DNA from: Rhypophila decipiens
Taxonomy: Eukaryota > Ascomycota > Sordariomycetes > Sordariales > Naviculisporaceae
DNA length: 64,000 bases
Direction: 5' to 3'
NCBI GenBank assembly: GCA_033297075.1
Contig: MU858229.1
Span: 1-64,000, forward strand
A model generated the notes under the pieces. That model was not told the origin of the DNA and made no database searches. It worked only from the letters and a program-made list of their open reading frames with translations. Below are positions 11,729 to 24,494 of this stretch, one piece after another. Each line of letters opens with the position of its first letter. Within the stretch, counting starts at the first letter, position 1. The position numbers were made by a program, and so were the translations under genes.

Positions 11729-14700
11729 TCATGGCTCCGGATCAATGCTCTTTTTGGAAAAAGCACTCAACCCCCTCTTTCGAACTGTGTTCAGGTTAAA
11801 TCTTCGTTGCCCGCCGACGCTCGCCTGACCCGGATCATGCGACCCCGACCTTGAATGGGAGCTCTCAATCCTACTGAGTCTCGCGGCAGAGGTGAAGTCG
11901 TTACTAGCCTCCATAGATGGACGCACCCTGTCCATCGATGCTCGTATCCTGTCATACGACGGCCGCGCCCGGTCGATAGAGGGTCGGGCGACGTGATAAC
12001 CTCGGCCGCTATGGTCCATTCCATCACAGACATCATCCTCTTCCAGCCTCCCAATGTCCATGGACCGCCTGCTGTCGTGCATGGTATAATTGGTTCCGTC
12101 GCTTCCGTTCTGCGTCCGCGTGTTATGCGTGGTAGTAACAGAAGGTGGGTAGATAGGCCGCCTGTCTTCGTCCACACTCGCGTAATGCGCATGTTTGGCC
12201 TTGCCCTTGCGGGTCGACGCCTCGGACGAGGTCGCCGAGGCACCTTCGAGACCCGCACCGTTCTCTGTTATATTCTCTTTGCCAGCCTTTTCCTCGGCCG
12301 TGGCAAATTTGCCCTGCTTGATCTGCTCCCTGATGATATCCACATCGAGGGGGAATTGTGTTTTCTGAATGCACTTGATGACAAGTCTAGGGAGTAGACA
12401 GAGAGCTGGGGTGACGATCAGGCACATCCAGAACGTCAGCTCTTGGTAGACTTGGCTGGCTGATCCGTAGAACGGGCCTGCACCGGTAGTCACCGAAGTG
12501 AAGATTCCAGTCCAGAAGAAGATGAAGAGATCGCTGATGGCGACAACCAACAACATGAGCCAATCCCAGCGATATGTGTTGATTAGTATATACGTGTTGA
12601 TCGTAATGACAGCGGGATGAGCGATGTAACAACCGAGGCGGGTGCGTTCTGCGATATCAAGACCATTCGCAGAAGCGGCCACGGTGAGAATCACAAAAAT
12701 GTATGGGATGAAAAAGCTGACGACGGACTGATAGATACCGTCGAACATGTAAGCCCTGGAAACGAAAAGTTAGCATCGAGACCGCCTCTCGTCTCAGGAA
12801 AGAGAGAGAACGTACCAAAACTTGACCTGTGTCCATTCCAGCCGTTCAATACCCCGTCGGTAGAGCTGGGGCACCTCCAAAGACACCGTGTCGCTCACAT
12901 CCTGGTCTAGGACTCCCATAAGGACGACCGGTACGGATGTGAAAAACAGGTTGAACATGAGAATGTAGGTGTAGTCGAAGATGTACGAGATGTCAAAGTT
13001 GCAAAACACCTGGAACCAGAAGATGGCCCAGGTCCATACCATGTTCTTGTAGAAAAAGTTGCTAATCGTTTCTGCCAAGCGGCGGTAGGACCATCGGCCA
13101 TGAACGAGGACCAGTCTCTGCAAGAACTTGAACTGCCCAATCGCGTAATCGGAAGACATGACAGCCTGGCGACCTTCCACACCGGCGATACCGACGCCGA
13201 CATCGGCTTCTTGGATCATGGCAACGTCGTTGGCTCCGTCACCGATAGAAAGAGTCATGACGTCGAGGCCGGTTTTGACCATGGCAACAACGGCAGCCTT
13301 TTGGGCAGGACTGACTCTGCAGCAGAGGACCGACTTGCATTGTTTGCACAACAGCAAGAACTTTTGTCGAAGCCCGTCGCTGAGCACCCATCGAAGGGTG
13401 AAGCCGTCAACGACGAGGGCATGAGTAGCTGCAGGTGGCTCATGTTCGTGTCTCGCTTTCTTCAGTTCTGCGTCGCTACCAGTCATGCCGAACTTGGCCA
13501 GGCTTTCATCCAAGTCCTTTTCGGCAAGACGTAGATATTCATCCTCACCTGAATCACCACTCTCATCCTCAATAACCTGCAGACGAATGAGGTCCATGTC
13601 GTTGCTGAGCAAGTTGCACGAGAACCCGATATTGATGGCTGTTTCGACCTTGTCTCCGGTGAGGACCCAAAGCTTGATACCGGCCTCGGCAAGGAGTTCG
13701 ATCGTATCAGGAACGCCGTCCTGAAGGCGATCTTCAATGGCAGTGCCGCCCAACAGCCAGAGATCCTGTTCGATCTTGTCGGCGACCTCCTCCAATTTCT
13801 CCTCGCGGTTCTCCAGTGCCGTAGCTGCTATGTCGTGCTCCTTACGCCATTCGATATACTCATGCTCGGTGAGTTCCTTCTCAGCGATGCAGAGAGTACG
13901 GAGACCCTCGACAGCAAACAGCTCGAGATGCTGGGCAGTCTCTTTGCGCAACTCTTGTTGCTCTCCCCTCTTCAGCCGAGAATAAATGACGCTGTCGGCA
14001 CCCTTGCAGAAGAGGAAAATCTTGCCGTTGGGCATCCTGACAATAGAGCTCATCCTCTTTCTGGTCGAGTTGAATTCGATGGTGTTGAGGACTTCGTAGT
14101 GCCGGTCTTCGCCCATGACATTGAGGTCAATTCCATCGTTCGACGCGCCGAGAACTGTAAACCCCATATCACGAGCTGTTGCAACCAAGGCAGCTTCGTC
14201 TGGTGACTGTGCTTTGAACAGCATCTTTGGCGGGTCTCCTGGTTGTTTTTCAGCAATCACGGTATGGCAGAGGGCAAGGACGAGCATGAAGTGCTCGTTC
14301 GCGTGTTTCTGGTCGGGGCCGTTCTTGCCAGCCATGTCGTCGACGAAATCAGGGGCAACGAAGGTCAAATCCTCATCATGCAAATACGGATTGTTGTGTA
14401 GTTCTCGAAGTCCCCGCAACGCTCTGGCCTTGGCAGCGGCGATCTCGGCAAAAATCCTGACCGATTCTTTCGCAGTATCGACGCCTTGTCTCTTGTCCAG
14501 GCCAGCTTGTGCCTCGGTATACGCTTCTCCATAAGGTTGTCCGTTGATGGTAGCCTTCTTGAACTCCATGACGTTCTGGGTCAGAGTGCCGGTCTTGTCG
14601 GAGAAGATGTATTCAATCTGGCCGACATCATCGGAAATGTTCCAAGACTTGGGGACACATGGCGCATCGATCGGCTCATAGTACATGCCAACATCACTGT

Positions 14701-16564
14701 AAATGAAGAAGGCTTGCAGTGTTCTCACGATCTCGAGCGAGATGTAGAGGGAAATGGGAACCAAGTTCTGGAACACAATGACAGCGGCCCAGAAAGTAAT
14801 GAAACCGGTAAGACCTGGTGTCCCACCTATCGAGCCGTATTCGAACCAGTACAGCGAGGCGTCGGTCTTCCCCCATGCAATTCCGTTGGCGATGGCGACA
14901 ATGAGACACATGACCAGCAGAATACCGAAGTTGCAGATGACATTGAAGTTGAGTTCACGGGCAATGCGGGCTCGTTTGCTGGGCGTTATGCCCGCATTCA
15001 TCATGATCTTGGTGTCATGGCCGGTGAAGATGACGACTCCCAAGGCCCATTCGGTATTTCGCAGGTTGCAGCCTCGCAACAGCATGTTGTCGATACCGAT
15101 TGGCTCCGACATCTCCTGAGGCTCGCCATGACGGTCCCCTGGCAGCTTTTGGTGCCACTTTATCGCGCCGTTGTACTTGTAAAGGTTCGGCTGGGGCGGC
15201 TCGCTCTCGATGATAAACTGAGCCCGTTCGCAATCACGAGCATGCTTCAACGTCCGCCCGCAACGGAGCGCTGTTCGAACTTTCAGGTTCGTCTCGCCAT
15301 CCAAGTTCTTGGTCTCTACGTAGCATTGGCCGTCCGCATCCGACGTCGCCAGGATGATAATATCGGCCGGGAGTTCGTCGTCGTTGTAAATGCGGACAAA
15401 ATCGCCCACCATCAGGTTCTTCCACGCATCCCTATGAAACCTGGCCTTTCCAGATATGGGCTTCTCCGGGTTGATCAAATCGCCCTTGATAGCCTGAAAG
15501 TGCTCCTCCTCCTCGTGCGGCTTAGACGAGGCGTCGGGAGCAAAAGAACCAAATGGCTCTGCTTTTGGCGGCTGTTGCGTCGGAAGGGGTGACGGCACTG
15601 GCGTCATCTGGATCTCTTCGCGCGCTGAAGCAAACGATTGCCGTGACCGGGGAGAGCCCACCGACTCCCATGGCGTGACCCGGGTCTCGATTGAAGCTCG
15701 TGGGTCGTCGTAAATGGCGGCCACTTTCCGTGTCGGCCCGGTGTCCTTCTTCCACAGCGCCTCGATGGAATGCCATATTTGACCAAAGAAGCGCGAGTTT
15801 GCCTTCTTGAATTTCCGCCAGGCCGAAACACTATCCTCCTCAACGTTGACATTTTCCCAACCCAGTAACCGGTGGACAGGGGCGTTGTTGAGATCGTTGT
15901 CGAGGATCGTCCTCCTGTAATCCTCAATAGCATCTTTGATCGCCGTCACAACGATGATAAAAATCAAAGGCACTGCGTTCAGGCCCGGATTTACGCCGCC
16001 GAAAATAGGGAATATCTAGATCGAGTTAATGCCTACAGGCTACGGGCCGGTAGTATGGATTGGCCAACGTGGGATGCTACTTACAACTAGAATGACAACG
16101 AAGAGGAAAAATATATTGGCGATATTATGAAATTGGAACCACAAGTTCTTTGGTATGAAGGAGAGTGGGGTATATTTGGCTGTGCGGATCTTGTTTCGCG
16201 TGTACTGCTGCAATGGACGGCCTTCGTCGTCCTTCAGCTCGCTTGGCAAAGGTTGATTAAAGAAGATGGTCCTGGGAAGAACGCCGCTCTCGTCGCTCGA
16301 TATGCTGGCGTTGTCGGCATGGCCCGGGCCATCAGTCTGTGAAGCGTCGTGGTCTTGTGGCTGCCGCAGTGACTCCGAACCTCCCGACGTCCTCTTCTTT
16401 TCCGTCGACGCGTTCCTGTTGTGTCTCCTACCCACTAATGAGATGCGCTTGAGGCTGCTGCTCTTGACCGTCAACTTCCGCGTCGCCCATCTTGACCGCT
16501 GCAGAGAGAGTGGCTGCTGAGAAGCGCCCTCCTCGCCCTCCTCCTCGGCCTTTTTGTTCACCAT
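11729..16564 (-). CDS. dnf1: P4-ATPase phospholipid flippase, Dnf1/Dnf2 type
   Basis: Moves aminophospholipids or lysophospholipids from the outer to the inner leaflet of plasma or endosomal membranes. Exons on the minus strand are 16564-16085, 16015-12816 and 12755-11729; introns are 69 and 60 nt, the frame is kept and the product is 1568 aa, the usual length of the Dnf1 group. An in-frame TGA just upstream fixes the ATG at 16564. Markers: the N-terminal ARNKIRTAKYTPL-like block, actuator motif DGET (about 399-402), the P4 hallmark PISL in TM4 (about 580-583), phosphorylation motif DKTGTLTQN (Asp about 633) and hinge motif GDGANDVAMIQ (about 1083). The cytosolic C-terminal tail (about 1375 on) is Ser/Arg-rich and carries four tandem heptads of the R-P/A-S-x-D/E-R/A type at 1483-1510. 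Dnf1 versus Dnf2 cannot be told, since filamentous fungi usually have one copy. A Cdc50-type partner subunit is expected but not seen here. Confidence 0.93.
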
Positions 16565-19500
16565 GATGAGCAAATCGCGGGCGGAGCCCGATCAGCCCGA
16601 GCCGTCCGCCAGGATGGCCAAGGATGGCCCTATATCGAATTCGACGCCACTGCAATTGAAGTCAGGCGAGCTCCGGTCCGTTGGTAAAAGAATAATCCGA
16701 AAGCGTCGGGTGCGAGAGACCGGAATCGCTTCGAGAAAGGATGTATCGTCTTTTGAGCTGGGGACAGGGCGGCGCGTGTGTTGAGCTTCAGTCGCCAATC
16801 GCTGCAAGAAACTTGAGCGGAAACGGGGGCAAAGGATAGGAACGATGGTGGGACTCGAATGTGTCTTTCGCAAATCGTTCACGTCAGTACGGTTTGGCCG
16901 TTGCGCTTTCCCGGTTCTCCCGGTTCGTGGAGTGGTCGTTGGCGGTGACACTACGTGGTGAATATCCGGTGAATAGATGGACTCAGGAGTGGCAGGAGTA
17001 CAGATTCTGGAAAATTGTTAGTGCTTGCCCCAGGCGTTTTTTGTTAGGCCGGGTAAGCCGGACGTTTTTTGCAACCACCTAATTAGCGCGTAAGGGGGAG
17101 CCCAGCGTGCCTTTGAGCTGGAGCACAGGGCGGGACAAATGGAGACGTTCCTCTGGGATAAGTAGCGGACACTGGACAGACAACCCGAACCCGCAAGAAT
17201 CGCTGGCAGGGTCCAAAAAAGCAGCAACGAACAACAAAAAAATCAACTTGACATGGGAGACCCTTCCGACAATTGAGATCAGAATTTCGTCTGGTCGTCA
17301 AGAACGGCCCTGGGAGGGATTTTGGGAGAACAGACTGGAGCCTTGGTCTGGCCCTCACCGAGAGGTACAGAGGACAGGGGCATCCAGTCTGGCCACGGTC
17401 CCTGAATTGGTAATCAAAAACTCTGTTCTTCTGCCCGGTCAAAAATGCACCAAGAGAGCAGCCCCGCGCCGTAGTGTAAAAACTACCGCTGCTACGGGGG
17501 GCTTACAAAGTCCGAACAAAATCCATACGCAGATTCCGCCCAACTGCATGTGCCTGGAGGAATTTAGGAAAGGGGGAGCTGGTTACGGAAACAGGGTATT
17601 GTATCCATACAGCCCACTGCGTAAGCTTTCATTTTACGGCGTCGCGGCACGAAGGACAGGTGGAAGGTGGGGCAACCAATGCGGTCTCCTGGTTGGCTCA
17701 AATAGGGGTTAATCCTTGTTCGGATTTGAACCACCGTCCCAGATCGCTTGAATGTTGTATCGCAGAGGACCTCATTTCGAGAATCCTCCATGCACATAAA
17801 TCACGATCCGTGTTGGGTCCTCCTGGAGGAGGAGGATCCTGCTGAACCGCAACCACCGCGCAGATTTCTTTGTCTTGTAAATTCGCTACAAGCATCGCGC
17901 CAGAGAGCTATCTCGCAGACCTCAAGGATGAGCTCTCTACTGTGTACTGCACATATCCGTACTCCGTACCTACTGATCGCCCGGCCACAGAACGGAGAAT
18001 GACGGTGGTGGGTCGCCATATTTGGCCAGGAAGACCCAGCCCCGTCGTCAGTATCAATGCAGGTTGACGCCGTTACGGATTACCAATGACGACGTATCGT
18101 GAGCTCGACAAGACCCTTATTACTCCGTACCGGGCTGCGTTTTGTTGAAACACCTGTCCTCTGCTTCGCCAAGGCATTTACCTGGATATTTCGGGCACAG
18201 CAGAGGGATTCCGTGAATGACTTGGGTCTTGGAGGACTGGGCCACTACTCAGCGCTATGCGATGCGGGAAGAACGCAGCAAACCAATAAGCAATGGCATC
18301 TCGCATATCCAACACAGCCTTGGAATGTGTCCAACGGAGTTGCCCTGGAACAAGCGGAGGTATGCGGATTATTACCATGGAGTTGCACGATGCCACATGT
18401 GAACCCGGATTCTGAGAACACTCTTTTTCTGAATACATTCATGTGTTCGGCGTCAGTATCACAGGGATTCCTGTACAAATCTTCCATAGGGGTCCTCCGT
18501 ATGCCATTCTTCCGTACCCAGCGAACGTCGAGGTGAACGTCTAGGATGGAACGGGATGAGTCTCGGGTTCTCACAACTTCCCGGCACCGGGCGCCGAGAA
18601 CGTTTCCCTCGCGATGGCTCCGATGATTCGAGATGAATGTGACCTTGCTACTGCAAAGGGGTCGCACCAGGGAAGACTTCTACGGGATCGTTAGTAAGAA
18701 ACAGCCTGCATGTTGACTGTCACCATGCAGGCAACCAACAGGAATTGACTCAATTGGGGTGTTGAATGCGCCAAGGGGATTTCAGGGAGAAAATACAGAG
18801 GACACCAACGAGTCACAGGGCTGTCACTCAGATTCTCGTCAGCTTGTTTTGCTGACGGTAACAGTTACCAGAGCTCCTAGTCTGGACTTGGGCTCATATC
18901 TCAGCGCTCTTACTCAGATGTTCAGATCCCAACCAACGAATGGTCATCCTCAAGGAAATCAAACAAGACCTTGACAGGCGGCGTAGCTATCCCGCATTTC
19001 AGCTGTTCCGCAACGATGTCCGTCGAGCTGACGAGAGAAGAGTAAGGCGATTGACCCCTCCCCCAGGACGCCAGGAGGCACAGCTGCGTAACGGCACCCT
19101 CGTTATCTTGTCATTCAAATGAAAATCAGGGGTGCCACAATACCAAATTTGGGGCGTGGTTTCATGTATATCCAGGAACAAGCCGGCTTTTGAAACATAG
19201 ATAACTACAGAGAGACACTTGCACAGGCACTGAACGGAGTTTTCATTGAGACGAGACAGCAATGCCAGTTTTAACTTGTCGAATATGAGTTGGAGTTCCA
19301 CGGGCTTACAATGTTCTAGCGCCTCCGGGCATTTAAGTCAGAGAGCATCTGCCAACTCTAAATACAAGAAGAGCTTGAATGTCCTTTCGTTATCCGGCAC
19401 CGTTTCAAAGAACAGACACGGAGACTAGCAGTTGACACTTAATAACGGTCTCAAAGGCTCGGGATTTAAGCTTTTTGTTTCGCGGTGCTGGGATCCCACT

Positions 19501-20197
19501 TCTAGATTTCATTTCGAAATGGATTCCTGAATAAAAGGAGACCGTGGAAAAAAGGGGGCCTTTCTCGAAAGCTGAACAGCTTGGTCAACCACTCAGGGGT
19601 TACAACCTCGTGAAGGAATCGAAATGACGTTTCGGAACGCCAGGAACGCAAGACATCTCAGCCAGCCAGCCAGCTCTTAAAATTCCCAGCTTGGCGGGGC
19701 GATAAGACAAGCCCCGCAATCGGTACGGGTTACTGCGAGTATTAACGAGAAAAAGAGGCTTCACAGAAGTGAAAAAAATAGCATCCCAACCGCAATAACA
19801 ATCTCCTAAAGAAACAAAAAGTGACTTCTTGTCTTCTTTGAGTGCGTTCTTTGAGTTCGAGGCTGCTTTTTGTTCAGGGACTCGTCAACCCCTTGTCCAG
19901 ATTATTGGAAAGGGCAACTAAACAAGAACAGCATCACGTGATCAGGTTCCGCCTCTTACACTAAAGCTGGCCCCGCTCTCCTGGCACTTGACGCGCCTGA
20001 TTAATTCACGGGCGCGTCTCACCACGCCCGCCCACGCATACCTCACGGCTTGGCCTTTTATTGGGCTGCACCGAAATCATCGTCAGGATCACATTTCCAG
20101 CCATCTGGGCTTATGCCGCTATGTGCTGATAGACTTTCACTGGGAGTGCCTGTATGAACTCTGGACCTTAGCATCCCACCACCAACCTCTGTGAAAA
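16565..20197. other. Long intergenic region between divergent flippase and PIP-box protein genes
   Basis: This 3.6-kb stretch should hold both promoters. I could not support a gene: open frames are short, overlap on both strands and show no domain. The heptamer TCCGTAC recurs at 17956 and 17963 (in tandem), 18124 and 18511. A CAGC-rich short tract occurs near 19655. No transposase or reverse transcriptase signature was seen. Confidence 0.55.
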
Positions 20198-22451
20198 ATG
20201 CCCAAGAACGGCAGTATCACGAGCTTTTTCAAGCCAGTCTCCAAGAATTCATCCTCCCAGCAATCTGGGTCCGGGTCCGGACCAGAACCACAATTCCTAT
20301 CTCCTCACAGAAAGACATTGCCAATTCTTTCCTCGCCCTCTCGGCACTCCCTGCCGCCGCCGTCTTCGCCCGCTGCGCTTGCCCCGTCATCACCAATTGC
20401 ACCAGTGGTTCGCGATCGAAACGTGGTGATCCGTGGCTCAGACGATGAAGATGACGACGATTCATTTTCATCAGACGATGATCTCCCCTCACTTTTCTCA
20501 AGGCCCAAGGTCGTGCCGGCGAGGAGCAGGAAAGACCTCAACCTATGTGCTACCCCAAAGGCCAAACGGACAGCCATGGCTTTCCACTCGTCACCCATGA
20601 CCATCCAGCCTAAACACAAGTTCGATTTCAAGGCTCTGATGAAGCACGCCCAGGCCGACAATGCCCTAGAAGAGAGCGAGCAGCGCATACAAGATGCCTA
20701 CGCCGCCGGCTCCCCAACATCCGGCATCAAGGCTAACCTCTCTGATGCCATCTCTCCTTCTGGGAGGAAGGCCCAGATCAATCTCCACGATAGCATGCTT
20801 GACGTATTCTCTGAGCCGGAGGGCAGCCAAGACGAAGGGAACCGTGAAAAGCTCCTCCGTGCCGTGAAAAGATCACAAGCCTCGCCGGACCGCAAACAAT
20901 ACCACTTCTTTGATAATCACACGCAAGAAAAGAGCATTGGGGTCAGGGGCTCCTTTCCCAAATCCGCCGCCAAGGGTCCATGGAAGTTTTTGGCCAAAGA
21001 ACAAGGCAGGACAGAATTGTTCGAGGACGGAGTGCCCTATTTCGTCCAGTTCAAACTGAGGAATCTTCCAGATGAAATATTCTCCTGGGTTCTATGGGAA
21101 ATCCCCGTCGAACGATCCGCCAGACTGCGGGCCGAATATCTAAGGTTGCTGGAAGTGTGTGATGAGCAAGGTGGTCGGCTGATCGACGAGAACATGGTGG
21201 TTAAATTCTTCCGGGACCTCGGCGCATCAGATCGGGCGCTCGACTTGGGATCGCTAGACTTGCGGTCTCATTCTCCTGATCCCGTCAAGAAGGACAACGC
21301 AAGCAAAAACAAACACAAACACACAGCGGCTCCGCACAACGAGGGAGGTCAAAGAGACTGGACTGGCCTCGGGTCTGTTCTTGAGATCCTGTCGCGAACC
21401 TCGCAAGGCTTGAGATTGCCTTCCATCATCTGCACTACTGCTCTTCTCATCCGGCTTGGTATGGACCGTCTTATACGCGAGGATCCAAATGTGGAATTAG
21501 AGTACCAACAAACCTTTTGGTGGCTTACCGAAGAGGTTCCTGGGGATTCTTGGGATAAGTTTGTACGTATTCTCTCCCCCAAGCCTATCTCTTCAGTGCG
21601 GGCTTTCTTACTGCCATCCGATTCCTGCTAACACGATCTTGTCCGGATTACAGTGCTTCGTCATTGCAACCTCGGTATATGACCACGTAAGCGAAAATAC
21701 CCTCCGGTGGGACGCAGTCTCTTGCATTCCGCTCGTCAGCACCAGGCTACTCGATTTGCGACGTCGACTATCCATCGCCTTCTTCTTTGACGACCCCAAA
21801 CGGGCCCAATTATCACCGGACCAGACGTTTAGCATCCGGGCGGTCATCGACCACATGGACTCGGACGACACCGGCGCATTCATCATAGACCGTCGACAAC
21901 AGACTGACTTTTTCGAGCTCGCTTCCCTGATTGAACTCCTCGCCATAGCCATCGGAGACGGCAACCGCCCATTATCAGCTTTCAATTCCGCGGCAGTCGA
22001 CAGGCAGTTCGACGCCGACGTGGACGAGTTATCCAAACGCCTCAAGATCATGGTGTCCAGGATTCCTGACCAGGGCGCGGCGTATGTTTCCAGGTTTGAA
22101 GCCAAAGGCGTATTGAAGGATGTTGAAAGAAAGCTGCAGTATCTCACTCGGACGAGACCACCTCCCAAGGATATCTTTGGGATGAAAGAGATGAAAGAAG
22201 AGGAGGAGGAAGCTGAGCAGAGGCCCAAACAGCGTAAATTTATGGAGAAGTTTCTTGCTGCTGGGAAAGGGGAGAGTAGTAGTGGTACGGATAGTACCAG
22301 AGAGAGGGTGACGCGGTCGCCGTCGCCGTCTCTGCCTAAACTGCCGCCTACGATGTCGAAACGAACTCCTAAACCACCGCATACAATGTCGAAACGGTCT
22401 CTTCCTAAACCGTCGCCTACAATGTCGAAACGGGTTCCGCGGTCGCCTTAG
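20198..22451 (+). CDS. PIP-box protein, possible Nse6/CANIN-type Smc5/6 factor
   Basis: Two exons, 20198-21562 and 21654-22451, are joined in frame across a 91-nt intron with a GCTAAC branch site, giving 720 aa. The N terminus has a PCNA-interacting-like motif, NGSITSFFKP (residues 4-13), in which N stands where Q is canonical. Acidic and Ser/Pro-rich disorder follows (about 80-110), then a basic-acidic helix block FDFKALMKHAQADNALEESE (about 148-167), and a largely helical folded region from about 240 to 650. The C terminus carries three copies of an MSKR-S/T/V-P unit. The order of short linear motif, coiled segment and helical repeat domain resembles fungal Nse6 and the CANIN domain of SLF2, which recruit Smc5/6 to damaged or replicating DNA. 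That assignment is inference; the gene itself is well supported. Confidence 0.7.
22341..22448 (+). repeat. Tandem repeat encoding MSKR-S/T/V-P units
   Basis: Three imperfect tandem units of about 33-39 bp end the PIP-box protein gene. Each encodes a PxTMSKR block followed by a proline-lysine or proline-arginine pair. The unit boundaries drift slightly, as in a recent slippage expansion. Confidence 0.7.
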
Positions 22452-23573
22452 ATCTTGGAGGGAGAAAGTGTCTTTTCTTGGTGCAATGTGGTTTGTTACT
22501 TTTTGGCATTTGTATGGATTACGGATACCACTGCTGCTAATTGCCTCTACTTTGTACTCGCGGCAATAAAACAGGAGTTGGCTAATGTGGGAGTTGTTTG
22601 TTTCGGGCGTGGCAGTTGGGGCCCTCTGTTTGGCGGCGCCTACATTCATTGACTGGCTCGCATGATACCAGCGGTATGGGAAGGCTAAGCAGAGGACTGA
22701 GTTACCTGTTATAATAATGGTGATGAGTTATGCTATCTATATCATCAAAATCTAGACTTTTTCTTGTCATCTTTGAGAGTACTGTACCTTCTCGAACTCT
22801 GCTTTGTACCAACTATTACGTGGAATATTTAATAAAATTCGTACATGAGGAACAAAAGTTATGGAGATTGAGCTCGTATACCAAATGAGAGAATGATAGT
22901 TGTTACTTTATGGATGGAATAATAGGGTGAGAGTAAAAAGAAAAAGAGAAAGAAGAAAAAGAATTGCTACTTATTTATGGTCACGGCAGGGTTCTTCCGC
23001 GATCAAACCAGTCGATTACCATCTCAAGAACCTCCCTTTGCAGACGCTCTGTCCCAGATTTAGAAGGCCCCGGTTGATTGATGTGAAGCAGACGCCTTGA
23101 ACCACTAGGCCATGCAACCGCTTGTTGTTGTTATGTTTGATTGTTGAACGCTGAGATATCAATAGAAAGGGGGAAAAGGATAAAGAGGCTGGCAATGTTT
23201 GGCCTGTCTAGGTAGGTTGTTTCCAAACCGCCGTTTCTGGCGATGCAATTGTTTGCTAGTATCGCACCCAGCTTTATCATACAAGATGGGATGTAAAAGG
23301 AAGAAAACGACAAGCAACACGGACAAACTCCCAGGCAACTCATTCACTCAGTCTACCCATGTAGGTAGGTAGCTAGACCCCTGCTGGCCAGCAAAGCCAA
23401 CTCCCTTGCAAGAACAGCGACTGTCTTGCCAATTCCATTACCTTAGCCACCGACCCTCGGTTCTATCGGACACCCCAGAAGAGACATCAAGATGCATGGT
23501 GCAGCGCTTGCTTGATGAAGGTCAACGTGCTTTCTTTGCTTCATTAGAAAACCCAAAACGATAAACACATTTC
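22452..23573. other. Convergent intergenic region with a tRNA-like fragment
   Basis: This holds the 3' ends of two convergent genes. The minus strand from about 23117 to 22985 begins with TGGCCTAGTGG (23102-23112), a good Pol III A box, and later shows GGTTTGATCGC, a weak B box. The acceptor and T stems do not pair, so I do not call a functional tRNA. I see no protein gene. Confidence 0.5.
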
Positions 23574-24494
23574 TTAGTCAAAGAACTTGCGGTTCGGGTT
23601 CTTGCCAAACAAGGCCTGACGCATGGCCGGGAGCGCGCTCGTCCTGAGGATATCCAGCCTGGCCTCGAACGTGTTGTTAATATCGATCTTGCCACCGGTT
23701 CCAACGAGAATAACGCCACCGGCACTGGGAAAAGGGTGTTAGTTAATCGATCACAAGATACTGCCCGGGCAAGATTCCATGACGAAAGACGTACCTTCCC
23801 TCGGCCAAAGGTTCAGACTCATCAATCTCAGCCGAGATATCCTTGTCAACCTTCTCCTTGTATTCCTTGCTCGCCGCCTCGATGGCGCTTTTTACCAGGT
23901 CGTAATCGGCCTTGCGGGCACGGACCTGGAGCGTGGGCTCGTTCATGTCATAAAACCCTTCCAGAATCAAGTTCTTAAGAATCTCCTGGTACTTGTCCTT
24001 GTCCTTGGCGGCGTCGCCCAGTTTCTGCTGGGCCGCCTCGAAGATGTCGTCCAGCAGCTCCTGCCGCGCACCGAGCACCTTGAGCCGGGTCTGGTTGGCC
24101 ACTTTCGAGCGGGTGATCTGCTGGGACATGGTGGCCTGCTTGAACTTCTTGGCGTAGTTGCTGTCGATGGAGTCCTTTTCCTCCTGAACGAGCTTGGCCT
24201 TCTCGATGCTGAACTCTTCGTTGGCTTTGATCTCGATCTCGTTGGCCTTTTCGCTGGCCTCTTGTCGGATGAAGGCCGTCATCTTTTTGAGCTCCTGCCT
24301 GACCTGTTTAAGGGGGAATATCGCTGATTAGCTATGAGTGCCATCATGTTGTGCCAGCTATCGCCCAGTTCTTGTGCAAGTTGATACCGAGCGGGGGGGG
24401 AGCAAGATGCTTGTGTGTTCGAGGCCCCTTTCCGCCATGAAAGCATATCGTAGTAACCCACCTGGTCATCGGATAATGCGTGAGTTCCAGACAT
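23574..24494 (-). CDS. vma4: V-type proton ATPase subunit E
   Basis: Peripheral-stalk subunit of the vacuolar V1 sector that, with subunit G, links the catalytic head to the membrane sector. Exons on the minus strand are 24494-24462 (only 11 codons), 24303-23795 and 23724-23574; introns are 158 and 70 nt and the total is 230 aa, the normal length. The mature N terminus reads [19 protein letters not shown], followed by a long charged helix (about 12-115) that forms the stator coiled coil with subunit G. The C-terminal globular part includes [20 protein letters not shown]. The short first exon splices in phase 0 and restores the conserved segment before KKM, which is why I chose this start over an internal Met. 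It shares a 1.16-kb upstream region with the divergent NIPA gene. Confidence 0.95.

Noticed and set aside
14486..15592. Plus-strand frame of 368 codons within the flippase gene
   Set aside because: It is antisense to the conserved P-type ATPase core and shows no family match.
17715..17745. B-box-like GGTTCAAATCC on the minus strand
   Set aside because: Flanking bases cannot form the T stem or acceptor stem, so no tRNA.
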